DNA of 64,000 nt, taken from contig NZ_SCRP01000034.1 of NCBI RefSeq assembly GCF_004298475.1, positions 62,001-126,000 of the forward strand, written 5' to 3'. The translations under genes and the position numbers were made by a program. Shown one piece after another: positions 54,218 through 64,000 of the stretch. Under the pieces are notes generated by a model. It was not told where the DNA came from. It made no database searches and worked only from the letters and a program-made list of their open reading frames with translations. Source of the DNA: Paraburkholderia sp. GTDB taxonomy: Bacteria > Pseudomonadota > Gammaproteobacteria > Burkholderiales > Burkholderiaceae. Each line of letters begins with the position of its first letter. The first letter of the stretch is position 1.

Positions 54218-54817
54218 TTACCAGCGCTTGCCTTCCGGCGTGTCCAGCAACGGACGCAATTTTGCCGCAATGGCTTCGCGAGCGCGGAATATCCGTGATC
54301 TGACGGTGCCTATGGGGCACCCCATCATCTCGGCAATTTCCTCGTAGCTCAAACCTTCAATTTCCCGAAGTGTAATGGCGGTGCGCAATTCCTCCGGCAG
54401 CATCGCCATGGCAGCATTGACCGTTTGCGCGATCTGCTTGCTCATCAACATCGACTCGGGCGTGTTGATATCCCTTAGTTGATCGGCATCCGAGAAAGTT
54501 TCAGCCTCTTCTGCATCTGCTTCGGTGGATGTCGGGGCGCGTCTACCCTGGGTCGCAAGGTAGTTCTTCGCCGTGTTGACGGCAATCCGGTACAACCACG
54601 TATAGAAAGCGGACTCGCCGCGAAACTGCGGCAACGCCCGGTACGCCTTGATAAAGGCGTCCTGGGCCACATCCTCGACCTCCGCGGGATCCCGCACAAG
54701 GCGCGAGATCAGACGGATGATCTTGCGGTGGTACTTGGAGACCAGAAGCTCGAACGCAGCTTTGTCGCCTTTTTGCACGCGCTCAACCAGCATCTGGTCG
54801 ATTTCTTTTTCGCTCAC
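54218..54817 (-). CDS. rpoE: RNA polymerase sigma factor RpoE (envelope stress)
   Basis: 199 aa ECF sigma factor. Region 2 has ISRLVRDPAEVEDVAQDAFI and YTWLYRIAVNTAKNYL; region 4 has LSYEEIAEMMGCPIGTVRSR. First gene of the rpoE-rseA-mucB-mucD run. On its coding strand the upstream region has two CTGTAACG copies about 80-100 bp ahead of the start, which may be part of its promoter (not tested). Confidence 0.96.
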   Translation of the reverse strand: MSEKEIDQMLVERVQKGDKAAFELLVSKYHRKIIRLISRLVRDPAEVEDVAQDAFIKAYRALPQFRGESAFYTWLYRIAVNTAKNYLATQGRRAPTSTEADAEEAETFSDADQLRDINTPESMLMSKQIAQTVNAAMAMLPEELRTAITLREIEGLSYEEIAEMMGCPIGTVRSRIFRAREAIAAKLRPLLDTPEGKRW

Positions 54818-54953
54818 CTGAAAAATCCGTTAGCTCATGGTAGATGCGGGGCACCATTGTAGCGCCCTGTCCCTCCCGTCACGTTACGCGCATATTGGCC
54901 GTTACAGTCGTTACAGCGATTCCTGCTGCAGGCTGTCAGACGGCGTTCGGCGC

Positions 54954-55448
54954 TCAGCGTCCAGCCGCGCACCGCGCCCGCACGGCGAGCGTGCGAAAGG
55001 CCTCGGGATCGAGCGCATCGGCAGCGACCAGCACGGTTGTGCGCCTGGCGCGCCCCTCGACCGACAGCGCGAGCAGGCTCGTACCCCACTGGGACGCGCC
55101 GGTCAAACGCCCCCGCGCGGTGCAGGCGCCATCCTTTCCATAGACCGCAAGAAAATCGGGCCCCATTTCGATGACGGCAGGTTGCGCGCGATGCCACGCC
55201 ACAGCGGCCAGTCCGCAGAGGGCAAGGAAAGCGAATGTGGGAGCAATGGCGCGAGCGGCGCCCAGCCAGGGTGCGAGCGACGTATGGACGGCGGCGGCCG
55301 CCACGCCGATACCGACGGCCAGAACGAGATGAAGCGCCGCGGAGCGGCGCAACAGGATGCACGGCGCACCAGGGCGCCGCGTGAGAAAAACGGAATCGCG
55401 GCTGGCCGGAGCATCCGGCGCAGCCGCTTCACGCTCGATGCGGATCAA
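54954..55448 (-). CDS. Hypothetical membrane protein downstream of fabF
   Basis: 164 aa if it starts at the TTG at 55448, which overlaps the fabF stop (TTGA); no ATG or GTG is well placed. Two hydrophobic helices are near residues 35-75 ([36 protein letters not shown]). The C-terminal half is soluble with a beta pattern. It is co-directional with fabF and lies between it and rpoE. I do not recognise the family firmly; the 2-helix plus beta-domain layout resembles the YgfX/CptA type. Confidence 0.6.
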   Translation of the reverse strand: MIRIEREAAAPDAPASRDSVFLTRRPGAPCILLRRSAALHLVLAVGIGVAAAAVHTSLAPWLGAARAIAPTFAFLALCGLAAVAWHRAQPAVIEMGPDFLAVYGKDGACTARGRLTGASQWGTSLLALSVEGRARRTTVLVAADALDPEAFRTLAVRARCAAGR

Positions 55449-56686
55449 ACGTAACGTTTGAAGACCAGCGTGCCGTTCGTGCCGCCGAACCCGAACGAGT
55501 TCTTCAGCGCGATGTCGATCTTCATGTCCCGCGCGGTGTTCGCGCAGTAGTCCAGGTCGCACTCGGGATCCTGGTTGAAGATGTTGATCGTCGGCGGCGA
55601 GATCTGGTTGTGCACGGCCAGCACCGTGAACACCGATTCGAGACCGCCCGCGCCGCCGAGCAGGTGCCCGGTCATCGACTTGGTCGAGTTCACGACGATG
55701 TTCTTCGAGTGGTCGCCGAATGCGCGCTTGATCGCGGTGGTTTCCGCGAGGTCGCCAAGCGGCGTCGACGTGCCGTGCGCGTTCAGCCAGTTCACCTCGT
55801 CGGCATTCACACGCGCGTTGCGCATTGCCGCCAGCATGCAGCGGCGCGCGCCGTCGCCATTTTCGAGCGGCGCGGTCATGTGATACGCGTCGCCGCTCAT
55901 GCCGTAGCCGGTGACTTCCGCATAGATCTTCGCGCCGCGCTTCTTCGCGTGCTCGTACTCTTCGAGGACCATCACGCCTGCGCCCTCGCCCAGCACGAAG
56001 CCGTCACGATCCTTGTCCCACGGACGGCTCGCCGTTGCCGGATCGTCGTTGCGCTGCGAGAGCGCGCGCGCCGCCGCGAAACCGCCGACGCCGAGCGGCG
56101 AAATGGTCGATTCCGCGCCGCCCGCGATCATCATGTCGGCATCGCCGTACTCGATGAGACGCGACGCTTCGCCGATGCAGTGCAGACCGGTCGTGCAAGC
56201 CGTGACCATCGCGAGATTCGGGCCCTTGATGCCGTACTTGATCGACAGATGGCCGGAGATCATGTTGATGATCGAGGCGGGCACGAAGAACGGCGAAATA
56301 CGGCGCGGGCCGCGGTTCAGCAGTTCGGTCTGGGTGATTTCGATCATCGGCAGGCCGCCGATGCCCGAGCCCACCACGACGCCGATGCGCTCGGCATTCT
56401 CCTCGGTGATCTCGATACCGCTGTCCTGCATTGCCTGGATGCCTGCGGCGATGCCGAAATGGATAAACGCATCCATATGGCGCGCTTCTTTCCCGGGGAT
56501 GTAATCCTCGACGTTGAAGCCCTTCACCTCACCGGCGAAGCGGGTCGAATAGTTCGCGGCATCGAACTTCGTGATGTTGGCAATGCCGGATTTCCCGGCG
56601 ACCACATTGGCCCAGCCGTCGGCAACATTATTGCCAACAGGCGAAATCAGCCCCAGGCCTGTAACAACAACTCGACGGCGGCTCAC
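55445..56686 (-). CDS. fabF: 3-oxoacyl-[acyl-carrier-protein] synthase II
   Basis: 413 aa from a GTG at 56686 with AAGGGG 6 bp ahead (start residues [12 protein letters not shown]). Cys in [12 protein letters not shown], His in [11 protein letters not shown] and His in [12 protein letters not shown] form the active site. Elongates acyl-ACP, including the temperature-dependent C16:1 to C18:1 step. It is separated from acpP by a hairpin (56711-56762) that may lower read-through. Confidence 0.97.
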   Translation of the reverse strand: MSRRRVVVTGLGLISPVGNNVADGWANVVAGKSGIANITKFDAANYSTRFAGEVKGFNVEDYIPGKEARHMDAFIHFGIAAGIQAMQDSGIEITEENAERIGVVVGSGIGGLPMIEITQTELLNRGPRRISPFFVPASIINMISGHLSIKYGIKGPNLAMVTACTTGLHCIGEASRLIEYGDADMMIAGGAESTISPLGVGGFAAARALSQRNDDPATASRPWDKDRDGFVLGEGAGVMVLEEYEHAKKRGAKIYAEVTGYGMSGDAYHMTAPLENGDGARRCMLAAMRNARVNADEVNWLNAHGTSTPLGDLAETTAIKRAFGDHSKNIVVNSTKSMTGHLLGGAGGLESVFTVLAVHNQISPPTINIFNQDPECDLDYCANTARDMKIDIALKNSFGFGGTNGTLVFKRYV

Positions 56687-56710
56687 GGTAACCCCTTTTC
56701 CATAGATGAC

Positions 56711-56762
56711 AAAAACGAAAGCCACAGAGGCCGCAGGAGATGCTCCTGTGAGCCCTGTGGCT
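56711..56762 (-). terminator. Attenuator/terminator between acpP and fabF
   Basis: On the minus strand AGCCACAG...CAGGAG pairs with CTCCTG...CTGTGGCT, followed by TTTCGTTTTT. It lies 24 bp before the fabF start codon. Partial termination here would explain a high AcpP to FabF ratio. Confidence 0.8.
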
Positions 56763-56902
56763 AGTTGACCGGCAAGAGCCCGGCAGCGGGTGCGGGCGTG
56801 TGCGGGTTCACTGACGAGAGTCCTGTTGGGCCGCGCGCGCCATGGCGGTGCAGGCCCCTGTTACGCAAATGCGCAACCGCGGACAAAAGCGCCTGAATGC
56901 CC

Positions 56903-57142
56903 TTAGGCCTTGACGTTCGCGCGAGCGTAGTCGATGGCTTGCTGAACCGTCGTGATCTTCTCGGCTTCCTCGTCCGGGATTTCCATGCCGAATTCGTCTT
57001 CCAGAGCCATCACGAGTTCGACGGTGTCGAGCGAGTCGGCGCCCAGATCGTTCACGAACGATGCTTCGTTCTTGATTTCGGCTTCGGCGACGCCCAGTTG
57101 TTCGGCGACGATCTTCTTCACGCGCTGTTCGATGTTGTCCAT
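56903..57142 (-). CDS. acpP: Acyl carrier protein
   Basis: 79 aa, highly acidic. Ser in [11 protein letters not shown] carries the 4'-phosphopantetheine added by AcpS. It carries growing acyl chains in fatty-acid synthesis. Located between fabG and fabF, as in E. coli. Confidence 0.98.
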
Positions 57143-57309
57143 TACCCCTCCAAGGGAAAAAAAGTTAGTTCATGAATGCGAGTGCGCGCATTTTAGCAGG
57201 TTTGACCTGGCAGAAAAGCGGCGCTCGAGGTTCCGGATGGGCTATCCGCAACGGCGTTTGAAAACGGCTGAAGCAAACGCATCGAGGCGCGGATAGTACC
57301 CGAATCTGG

Positions 57310-58059
57310 TTACGACATGTACATGCCGCCGTTCACGTGCAACGTCGTGCCGGTGATGTACCCCGCCTGCGGCGATGCAAGGAACGCCACCGCGTGAGCG
57401 ATGTCGTCCGGGCTGCCGAGGCGGCCAAGCGGAATCTGCTGCTTCAGTGCTGCCTGCTGTTCGGCGGGCAGGTCCTTCGTCATATCGGTGTCGATGAAGC
57501 CCGGCGCGACACAGTTCACCGTGATGCCGCGGCTGCCGATCTCGCGCGCGAGCGCGCGGGTCAGGCCCGCGACGCCGGCCTTGGCCGCCGCGTAGTTCGC
57601 CTGGCCGGGATTGCCCGACGCGCCCACCACCGACGTGATGTTGATGATGCGGCCCGTGCGCGCCTTCATCATCGGGCGCAGCACGGCGCGCGAAAGACGG
57701 AACACCGACTTCAGGTTCGTGTCGATGACCGCGTCCCACTCGTCGTCCTTCATGCGCATCGCGAGGTTGTCCTGCGTGATGCCCGCGTTGTTCACGAGAA
57801 TCGCGAGGCCGCCGAATTCCTTCACGGTCGCGTCGATGAGCGCTTCGGCCGCTGCCGCGTCGTTGACGTTCAGCACCGCGCCGCGGCCCTTCAGGCCCGC
57901 TTCTGCGAACGCCGCCGTGATCGCCTGCGCGCCCGATTCGCTCGTCGCGGTGCCGATCACCGTCGCGCCCTGGCGCGCCAGTTCGAGCGCGATTGCCCGG
58001 CCAATGCCGCGCGAGGCGCCGGTCACGATTGCGGCTTGATTATCGAGAGTCTTGTCCAT
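57310..58059 (-). CDS. fabG: 3-oxoacyl-[acyl-carrier-protein] reductase
   Basis: 249 aa from the ATG at 58059. Short-chain dehydrogenase: NADPH loop TGASRGIGRAI, NNAG, catalytic Ser in TSVVGASG and YxxxK in YAAAKAG. Reduces beta-ketoacyl-ACP. Lies between fabD and acpP. Confidence 0.97.
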   Translation of the reverse strand: MDKTLDNQAAIVTGASRGIGRAIALELARQGATVIGTATSESGAQAITAAFAEAGLKGRGAVLNVNDAAAAEALIDATVKEFGGLAILVNNAGITQDNLAMRMKDDEWDAVIDTNLKSVFRLSRAVLRPMMKARTGRIINITSVVGASGNPGQANYAAAKAGVAGLTRALAREIGSRGITVNCVAPGFIDTDMTKDLPAEQQAALKQQIPLGRLGSPDDIAHAVAFLASPQAGYITGTTLHVNGGMYMS

Positions 58060-58104
58060 GTATCTATCTGTCGAATCCGTTGCGGATGTCGCTCGGGTCA
58101 CTGC

Positions 58105-59052
58105 TCAGGCGGCCACGAGCTTGAGCGCTTCTTCGAGCGACTTCGGGTCTGCCACCGAAGCGCCCACGAGGTTGCCGTCGATGCGCTTCGTGAGGCCCGC
58201 GAGCACCTTGCCCGGACCGCACTCGATCACGTGCGTCACGCCTTGCGCGGCAATCGCCTGCACGCATTCGACCCAGCGCACCGGGCCCGCGGCCTGGCGC
58301 ACGAGTGCGTCGCGGATCGCAGCGGGATCGGTGGCGAACGCCACGTCGACGTTGTTCACGACCGGAATCTGCGGCGCGGAGAGCGTCACGTTCGCGAGAT
58401 ACTCGCGCAACTGATCCGATGCGGGCTTGAGCAGCGACGAGTGAAACGGCGCGGAAACCGGCAGCGGCAGCGCGCGCTTGGCGCCCTTCGCCTTGGCGAC
58501 TTCGCAAGCCTTTTCGACCGCGGCCTTGTGGCCCGCGATCACGACTTGCGACGGCGCGTTGAAATTGACCGCTTCGACCACGCCGCCGGGGTTGCCCACG
58601 GCCGCGGAGGCTTCGGCGCAGACCGCGCGCACGGTGTCGTCATCGAGACCGAGCACGGCAGCCATGCCGCCCTCGCCCACCGGCACCGCGCTTTGCATCG
58701 CCTGAGCGCGAAAACGCACGAGCGGCACCGCGTCGCGGAACGCCAGCACGCCAGCGGCGACGAGCGCCGTGTATTCGCCGAGGCTGTGGCCGGCGACGAT
58801 CGCCGGGGCCGCGCCGCCCGCCTGCTGCCAGGCGCGGTAGACCGCGTACGCCGCGGTCAGCATGACCGGCTGCGTGTTGGTGGTGAGGTTCAGTTCGTCA
58901 GCGGGGCCTTCGGCGATCAGCTTGCCGAGATCCTGATTGAGCGCATCGGAGGCTTCCTGCAGCGTTTCGCGCACGATGGCGCTATCGGCGAAGGCGTCGA
59001 GCATGCCTACGGCCTGCGAGCCCTGGCCCGGAAAAACGAAAGCGAATTTCAT
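58105..59052 (-). CDS. fabD: Malonyl-CoA:ACP transacylase
   Basis: 315 aa. Oxyanion loop FPGQGSQAVGM, nucleophile Ser in GHSLGEYTAL, Arg in RFRAQAMQ and His in APFHSSLL. Loads malonyl groups onto AcpP for FabH and FabF. Confidence 0.97.
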   Translation of the reverse strand: MKFAFVFPGQGSQAVGMLDAFADSAIVRETLQEASDALNQDLGKLIAEGPADELNLTTNTQPVMLTAAYAVYRAWQQAGGAAPAIVAGHSLGEYTALVAAGVLAFRDAVPLVRFRAQAMQSAVPVGEGGMAAVLGLDDDTVRAVCAEASAAVGNPGGVVEAVNFNAPSQVVIAGHKAAVEKACEVAKAKGAKRALPLPVSAPFHSSLLKPASDQLREYLANVTLSAPQIPVVNNVDVAFATDPAAIRDALVRQAAGPVRWVECVQAIAAQGVTHVIECGPGKVLAGLTKRIDGNLVGASVADPKSLEEALKLVAA

Positions 59053-59165
59053 AACGTCCCCAAATTCTGTCTATGCAGACGGGCGGCGCGCCACGGCGAG
59101 CCGCGCGCCACAGCAAGCGGCGCGCGCATCAGCCGAAAAGCGTGGCGCCGCGCGCCCGGTCGGAA

Positions 59166-60155
59166 TCAATAGCGGATGACGGAAGCGCCCCAGGTGAAGC
59201 CGCCGCCCACGCCTTCGATCAGCACGTTCTGGCCGCGCTTGATGCGGCCGTCGCGCACCGCGACATCGAGTGCGAGCGGGATGGAGGCTGCCGAGGTGTT
59301 GCCGTGCTCGCCCACCGTGACCACCATGCGTTCGGCGGGGAGGCCGAGCTTGCGGCAGGTGCTCTGCATGATGCGGATGTTCGCCTGGTGCGGAATCAGC
59401 CAGTCGATCTGTTCGGGCTTGAGCTGCGCCTTGTCCAGCGCCTCGTTAGCGATCTTTTCGAGCACGTTCACCGCGAGCTTGAACACGGCCTGGCCGTCCA
59501 TGTGCAGGAACGCGTTGCCCGCGATCACGCCGCCATGCACGTTACCCGGCGTGCAGAGGATGTGCGCGTAGCTGCCGTCGGCGTGCAGCACGCTCGACAG
59601 CACGCCCGGTTCGTCGGACGCCTGCAGCACGACCGCGCCCGCGCCGTCACCGAACAGCACGCAGGTCGTGCGGTCGTTGAAGTCGAGAATGCGCGAGAAG
59701 GTTTCCGCGCCGACGATCAGCGCCGTGCGGTGCTGGCCGGTGCGAATCAGGCTGTCGGCGAGTGAAACGGCATACGCGAAGCCCGCGCACACGGCCTGGA
59801 CGTCGAACGCCGCGCCGTGATTGCGGATGCCGAGCTTGTTCTGCAGCAGGCAGGCCGTGCTCGGAAACACGAAATCGGGCGTGGAAGTCGCAACGATGAT
59901 CAGGTCGATCGACTGCGGATCGACGTCGGCGGCGGCAATGGCGCGCTGCGATGCGGCAAGTGCGAGATCGCTCGTGGTGACGTCGGGCGCGGCGAAGTGG
60001 CGCGCACGGATGCCCGTGCGGGCGACGATCCACTCGTCGCTCGTCTCGACGCCCTTCGCAGCGAGACGTTCAGCCAGTTCCTGGTTGGTGACGCGCTCAG
60101 GCGGAAGAAAGCTGCCCGTGCCGAGCACGCGGGAATATAAAGTCGATTGAACCAT
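59166..60155 (-). CDS. fabH: 3-oxoacyl-[acyl-carrier-protein] synthase III
   Basis: 329 aa. Cys in [12 protein letters not shown], His in [10 protein letters not shown] and Asn in [14 protein letters not shown] form the KASIII triad. Starts fatty-acid synthesis by joining acetyl-CoA to malonyl-ACP. Its ATG shares one base with the plsX stop (TAATG), so the two are translationally coupled. Confidence 0.97.
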   Translation of the reverse strand: MVQSTLYSRVLGTGSFLPPERVTNQELAERLAAKGVETSDEWIVARTGIRARHFAAPDVTTSDLALAASQRAIAAADVDPQSIDLIIVATSTPDFVFPSTACLLQNKLGIRNHGAAFDVQAVCAGFAYAVSLADSLIRTGQHRTALIVGAETFSRILDFNDRTTCVLFGDGAGAVVLQASDEPGVLSSVLHADGSYAHILCTPGNVHGGVIAGNAFLHMDGQAVFKLAVNVLEKIANEALDKAQLKPEQIDWLIPHQANIRIMQSTCRKLGLPAERMVVTVGEHGNTSAASIPLALDVAVRDGRIKRGQNVLIEGVGGGFTWGASVIRY

Positions 60156-61258
60156 TATGCCTTCGAGGAAGATGCGGTACCGGGCGGCGTCTCGCCTGCA
60201 AGCGGCCCGCCGGACTGCCTGCTGCCGGATTCGCCGGCAGCGCGTTCGAGTGAACCGGCGTTCTCGTCCATCGCGCGCGCGAGGCGCTCCAGCACGCCAT
60301 TTTTGACGGCATCATACCCGCGTTTGATCGCCCACTCAAACGCGTAGGCATCCGCGGAGCCGTGACTCTTGATGACGAGCCCCTTGAGGCCGAGCAGCGC
60401 CGCGCCGTTGTACCGGCGATGGTCGACGCGCTTCTTGAAGCGCATCAGCACGGGCAGCGCGGGCAGCGCCATCAGCTTCGTGAGCCACGAGCGGCCGAAC
60501 TCTTCCTTGATCATGCCGTTGAGCATCTGCGCGAGGCCCTCCGACGTCTTCAGCGCGACATTTCCAACGAAACCGTCGCAGACGATCACGTCGACGGTGC
60601 CCTTGTAAATGTCGTTGCCTTCCACATTGCCGCGGAAATTCAGCGTACTCGCGCGCAGCAGCTCGCCCGCGCGCTTGATGGTGTCGTTGCCCTTGATGAC
60701 CTCTTCGCCGATATTCAGGAGCCCGATGGTTGGGCGTTCCTTGCCTTCGAGCGCGGCGACGAGCGCATGGCCCATCTCGGCGAACTGGAGCAGATGATGC
60801 GGTTCGCAGTCGACGTTGGCGCCAAGGTCGAGCACCGTCGTGTAGCCGGCGGGATTCGGCAATGCAGAAGCGATGGCCGGGCGTTCGATGCCTGGCAGCG
60901 TCTTGAGCACGTAGCGCGACACGGCCATCAGCGCGCCGGTGTTGCCAGCCGACACGCACGCCTGGGCCTCGCCTTCTTTCACGCGATTGAGCGCGACGCG
61001 CATCGACGAATCTTTCTTCTTGCGCAGCGCGACCTCGACCGGATCGTCCATTTCGACGATCTCGGTGGCAGGGACGATGGTGAACGCGGGATTATCCAGC
61101 GCCCTCAGCTTTTTCAGCTGGGCGCGGATAGCCGTTTCGATGCCGACGAGCAGAAGATGCGCGTCGGGATACAAGCGAACGAAATTGACTGCGGCAGGCA
61201 CGGTCACGGACGGACCGTTGTCGCCTCCCATGCAATCTATCGTGAGCGTAACAGTCAT
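60155..61258 (-). CDS. plsX: Phosphate acyltransferase PlsX
   Basis: 367 aa. Starts [18 protein letters not shown], typical of Pls[21 protein letters not shown] at the C-terminal end is also conserved. Makes acyl-phosphate from acyl-ACP for the first step of phospholipid synthesis (PlsY). A Gly/Ser/Pro-rich tail of ~35 residues ends the protein. Overlaps fabH. Confidence 0.97.
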   Translation of the reverse strand: MTVTLTIDCMGGDNGPSVTVPAAVNFVRLYPDAHLLLVGIETAIRAQLKKLRALDNPAFTIVPATEIVEMDDPVEVALRKKKDSSMRVALNRVKEGEAQACVSAGNTGALMAVSRYVLKTLPGIERPAIASALPNPAGYTTVLDLGANVDCEPHHLLQFAEMGHALVAALEGKERPTIGLLNIGEEVIKGNDTIKRAGELLRASTLNFRGNVEGNDIYKGTVDVIVCDGFVGNVALKTSEGLAQMLNGMIKEEFGRSWLTKLMALPALPVLMRFKKRVDHRRYNGAALLGLKGLVIKSHGSADAYAFEWAIKRGYDAVKNGVLERLARAMDENAGSLERAAGESGSRQSGGPLAGETPPGTASSSKA

Positions 61259-61281
61259 GGAATGCGACGGATTTCAAGCAC

Positions 61282-61312
61282 AAAAAAGCGGCAGTTGAAT
61301 GCCGCCTTTTTT
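61282..61312 (-). terminator. Hairpin between rpmF and plsX
   Basis: On the minus strand AAAAAAGGCGGCA pairs with TGCCGCTTTTTT (one bulged base), followed by T. It may separate ribosomal-protein expression from the fab genes. Confidence 0.8.
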
Positions 61313-61400
61313 GCCAAGCCGAAAAATTGTCAAGCGAACGGGATCGCCATGCGCAGCAGTTTGTGGTTGGTTATCCAACCGGCGCCGCACAGTAGAACGA

Positions 61401-61580
61401 TTAGTCGTTCTTGGTCTTGACGACTTTCTTGCCGCGGTAGTAGCCGTTCGGGCTGATGTGGTGGCGCAGGTGCACTTCACCCGTGCTCGGCTCGACAGCC
61501 AGCGGAGCGCCCGTGAGGAAATCGTGCGAGCGGTGCATGCCGCGCTTCGACGGCGACTTCTTGTTTTGTTGAACTGCCAT
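61401..61580 (-). CDS. rpmF: 50S ribosomal protein L32
   Basis: 59 aa from the ATG at 61580. Starts [20 protein letters not shown] and ends with [18 protein letters not shown]; this is the Cys-free (non-zinc) form. Located between yceD and plsX as in most proteobacteria. Confidence 0.98.
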   Translation of the reverse strand: MAVQQNKKSPSKRGMHRSHDFLTGAPLAVEPSTGEVHLRHHISPNGYYRGKKVVKTKND

Positions 61581-61701
61581 GATAACTCCTGAAAATTTTC
61601 CGAATTCTAACACAGCCCGATCCGGCCGCCGCCACCCTGGGGATAGCCCGACTCCGGGGCGAGGCCCATGAATCTAGTACTGCACGCCACCTGCAGCTGC
61701 T

Positions 61702-62349
61702 TTAGCGTCCGCTGCCGGGACCGTCCTTCTTGAGCGATTCGAGCGCTGCAAACGGATTGACGCGCTCTTCCGGCTCGACTTCCTGCTCCGGTACGTCGTC
61801 CACGGAATCCACGCCGTCCGCACCATCGGCACCCGAGGCGAGACTTTCATGGATCTCCGGACAAACATCGTGCTTCGGCACGAGCGGCAGCGTGAGCAAC
61901 AGCTCCTCTTCGATCAAGTCGACGAGATCGAAATGGCGCGAGCCTACGATCACTTCGGCTTCATCGTCGTCGAGCGGAAACTCCTCCGCCTCTTCTTCCG
62001 TCTGGACGATACGGAAGGCCGGGTCTGCGTTGAACGCCTGCTCGCAGGGAGCAAGACAACGCTGACACGTGAGCCACGCGCTGCCGTGAAGCGCGAGCCG
62101 CAAATACGGCTGCGGCCCCTCGGTGCCGTCGTCCTGCAGCTCCGTTTGCGTGAAGCCCGCCGCCTGCCACGTGAACGCGGTATCGCGATCTGGCGCGTCG
62201 GCAGCGACTTCGTTTAACATGCGCGGCAGTTGCGAAAGACGCACTGCCCCTGCGGCCTCGCGAGCACTACGCGCAAATTCGAAAATATCGAGATCGCGCG
62301 GATTCAGCGAATCGATGGTGCCCGCAGGCTTACCCGTTGGCTCGGTCAT
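61702..62349 (-). CDS. yceD: YceD family protein (DUF177)
   Basis: 215 aa from the ATG at 62349. Contains a central Cys pair (TCQRCLAPCEQ), DLVDLIEEELLLTLPLVPKH and a conserved C-terminal VNPFAALESLK. YceD precedes rpmF in many bacteria and has been linked to 23S rRNA processing. An acidic insert (GADGADGVDSVDD) is present near residue 180. Confidence 0.94.
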   Translation of the reverse strand: MTEPTGKPAGTIDSLNPRDLDIFEFARSAREAAGAVRLSQLPRMLNEVAADAPDRDTAFTWQAAGFTQTELQDDGTEGPQPYLRLALHGSAWLTCQRCLAPCEQAFNADPAFRIVQTEEEAEEFPLDDDEAEVIVGSRHFDLVDLIEEELLLTLPLVPKHDVCPEIHESLASGADGADGVDSVDDVPEQEVEPEERVNPFAALESLKKDGPGSGR

Positions 62350-62757
62350 ATGCGCTCCTGCTATCCGTGCTCCCCGTGTCGTCACTTGCCACTAAAAGCA
62401 ACTGCCGACCTCGGAAAGCGGCTTCGATGCGTTCAGACGGCCTGCTCACGTCGAACCGGACACTCCCCGGACAGGCCCGCGAATCGGCGCAGTTCAGATC
62501 TGCCAGCCCCGGCGAAGCATGTTTCAACGCCTCGTTTTCCGCGATGCTCGTTGAGATGCTTGTTGAATGCCGCACCGGCGGGCATCCGCCTACCGCGCCA
62601 ACAAAGCGAAAAAGCGCGCGAAATGAGCGTACCGATGAAAAGCCCAAAATCATATCGCTATTGTCTTTACGAGTCAAACACTTAAGATCACGCATGCAAG
62701 TGCCTGTGCAGCCTCGCAGTTCCGGCGTCCAGCCCCGTTTTCTCTAACCGATCGACC
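62350..62757. other. Divergent promoter region between yceD and maf
   Basis: 408 bp with no gene that I can support. It should contain the start of the yceD-rpmF-fab transcript and the promoter of maf. The AT-richest part is around 62635-62695. Confidence 0.5.
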
Positions 62758-63393
62758 ATGCAGGATTCCTCGCTCCCCAATCCGGCCACGAGCCGGCCCG
62801 CTCTGATTCTCGCCTCGACGTCGCGCTATCGACGCGAGTTGCTGGAACGGCTGCGGATCCCGTTCCAGACCGCCGTGCCCGCCGTCGACGAAATACCGCT
62901 CGCCGGCGAAACGCCTGAAGCCACCGCCCTGCGCCTCGCCGCCGCCAAGGCGCGCGCCGTGGCCGCCGCCCTGCCCGCGACCACGGGCCGTGCGCTCGTG
63001 ATCGGCTCCGATCAGGTCGCGACGTTCGACGGCAAGCAGATCGGCAAGCCCGGCACGCACGAGCGTGCGCTCGCGCAGCTGCAGTCGATGCGCGGCCGCG
63101 AAGTGCTGTTCCATAGTGCGCTCAGTCTGCTCGATACCGCTACTGGCCAAACGGATACCGTCGACATCGTGACCCGGGTACGCTTTCGCGATCTGCCCGA
63201 CGCCGCGCTCGACGCCTATCTGCGCGCCGAAGAACCCTACGACTGCGCGGGCAGCGCGAAATCCGAAGGGCTCGGCATCGCCCTCCTCGAAGCGATCGAA
63301 TCGGACGACCCCACCGCGCTCATCGGCTTGCCGCTGATCGCGCTCACGCGCATGCTGCTCGCCGCGGGCTACCCGCTGCTGGAGGCGCAATGA
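62758..63393 (+). CDS. maf: Maf-family nucleotide pyrophosphatase (YceF type)
   Basis: 211 aa. Starts with ...ALILASTSRYRRELLERL, where the conserved S-T-S-x-R is the Maf active-site entry. IGSDQVATFDGKQIGKPG and YDCAGSAKSEGLG match the YceF (7-methyl-GTP pyrophosphatase) subgroup. Hydrolyses modified NTPs to keep them from RNA. Its stop overlaps the next start by four bases (ATGA). Confidence 0.94.
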   Translation: MQDSSLPNPATSRPALILASTSRYRRELLERLRIPFQTAVPAVDEIPLAGETPEATALRLAAAKARAVAAALPATTGRALVIGSDQVATFDGKQIGKPGTHERALAQLQSMRGREVLFHSALSLLDTATGQTDTVDIVTRVRFRDLPDAALDAYLRAEEPYDCAGSAKSEGLGIALLEAIESDDPTALIGLPLIALTRMLLAAGYPLLEAQ

Positions 63394-64000
63394 CCGGCAC
63401 GCTCTACCTGATTCCGAACACGCTCGGCGACGGCGACGAAGCCGCGCTCGCGGCGGTCCTGCCCGCGCCGGTGCGCGAGCGCGCGGGCACACTCGCGAGC
63501 TATATCGGCGAAAACGCGAAGACGACGCGTGCGTTTCTGAAGCGCGTCGGCACGACGCGGCCGATCCAGGAAATCGAGATCCGCGAACTGAACGTCAACA
63601 CGCCGCCCGGAGAAATCGACAAGCTGCTCGCGCCGCTTCGCGCCGGGATCGATACCGGACTGGTTTCGGAGGCGGGCGTACCCGCCGTGGCCGACCCGGG
63701 CGCCCTGCTCGTGCGGCGCGCGCACGAACGCGGCATCAAGGTCGTGCCGCTCGTCGGGCCGAGTTCGATCCTGCTCGCGTTGATGGCCTCGGGCCTGAAC
63801 GGACAGAGCTTTGCGTTCCACGGCTATCTGCCCGTCGACGCCAACGAGCGCGCGAAGAAGCTGCGCGAGCTGGAACAGCACTCGCGCAAGGCGAAGCAGA
63901 CGCAGATCTTCATCGAAACGCCGTACCGCAATCGCACGATGCTCGACGCGCTGCTCGCGGGCTGTGCACCGTCGACGCTCGTCTGCGTCGCCGCCGACCT
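63390..64000 (+). CDS. Tetrapyrrole-methylase-family SAM-dependent methyltransferase (RsmI-like), cut by window end
   Basis: At least 203 aa visible from the ATG at 63390; the frame is open at the last base. Matches the RsmI/YabC-like methylase fold: TLYLIPNTLGDG at the start, GLVSEAGVPAVADPGALLVRRA (binding loop), VPLVGPSSILLALMASGLNG and IETPYRNRTMLDALL. The N-terminus differs from true RsmI (16S rRNA C1402 ribose methylase), so the substrate is uncertain. Coupled to maf. Confidence 0.9.
   Translation, partial: MTGTLYLIPNTLGDGDEAALAAVLPAPVRERAGTLASYIGENAKTTRAFLKRVGTTRPIQEIEIRELNVNTPPGEIDKLLAPLRAGIDTGLVSEAGVPAVADPGALLVRRAHERGIKVVPLVGPSSILLALMASGLNGQSFAFHGYLPVDANERAKKLRELEQHSRKAKQTQIFIETPYRNRTMLDALLAGCAPSTLVCVAAD

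Noticed and set aside
1..64000. CRISPR arrays, rRNA genes, insertion sequences
   Set aside because: I saw no regularly spaced repeat-spacer pattern, no rRNA and no transposase gene. The only regularly spaced repeats are the iterons at 13868-13948.

Overview
The window is a piece of a beta-proteobacterial main chromosome, most likely Burkholderiaceae (Paraburkholderia/Caballeronia/Burkholderia). The GC content is high and the gene clusters are those of that family: rnhA-dnaQ-tRNA-Val, the EarP/EF-P(Arg32) pair, rpoE-rseA-mucB-mucD-lepA-lepB-rnc-era-recO-pdxJ-acpS-nagZ, and yceD-rpmF-plsX-fabH-fabD-fabG-acpP-fabF. The genus call is an inference from gene order and protein character; no comparison could be run.

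Layout. 1-2039: the end of a methyltransferase gene, rnhA, dnaQ and tRNA-Val(CAC). 1995-16389: a ~14.4 kb genomic island inserted in the 3' end of tRNA-Val, bounded by an exact 46-bp direct repeat (1995-2040 and 16344-16389). 16390-27270: a gene-poor stretch, a general porin, a MarR-controlled EmrAB/NodT-type tripartite efflux locus with four look-alike operators, a membrane protein and a glycosyltransferase. 28038-34141: an ABC exporter, trehalose synthesis (otsB-otsA), a PCuAC copper chaperone, an ElaA acetyltransferase and a DUF2164 protein. 34259-34673: tRNA-Cys and two tRNA-Gly. 34878-43704: pgsA, uvrC, earP, efp, a NtrC-like response regulator with a degenerate GAFTGA loop, a small HhH protein, nagZ and acpS. 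43789-54817: the long leftward pdxJ to rpoE cluster. 54954-62349: the leftward fatty-acid synthesis cluster. 62758-64000: maf (yceF) and a tetrapyrrole-methylase-family gene cut by the window end.

The island is the interesting part. It carries a tyrosine integrase beside attL; a rightward operon of secreted and membrane proteins ending in a DotA/TraY homologue preceded by an IcmV/TraX-like gene and an IcmX/TraW-like secreted protein; a complete-looking retron (structured ncRNA with a1/a2 repeats, a 54-aa hydrophobic peptide, an XRE protein and a reverse transcriptase with NAxxH, YVDD and VTG motifs); a second, short tyrosine-recombinase-like protein; and a plasmid replication unit (TrfA-type initiator with four iterons at ~21-bp pitch plus an AlpA-type DNA-binding protein). 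No relaxase, coupling ATPase or other Dot/Icm/IncI transfer subunit is present. The best reading is an integrative plasmid/IME that may lodge replacement TraW-TraX-TraY subunits in the type IVB conjugation machine of a helper element, much as SGI1 does with IncC plasmids, and that defends its host with a retron. That functional reading is inference; the gene content and boundaries are visible in the sequence.

The chromosome outside the island looks ordinary and densely coded, and most genes there are standard housekeeping genes.
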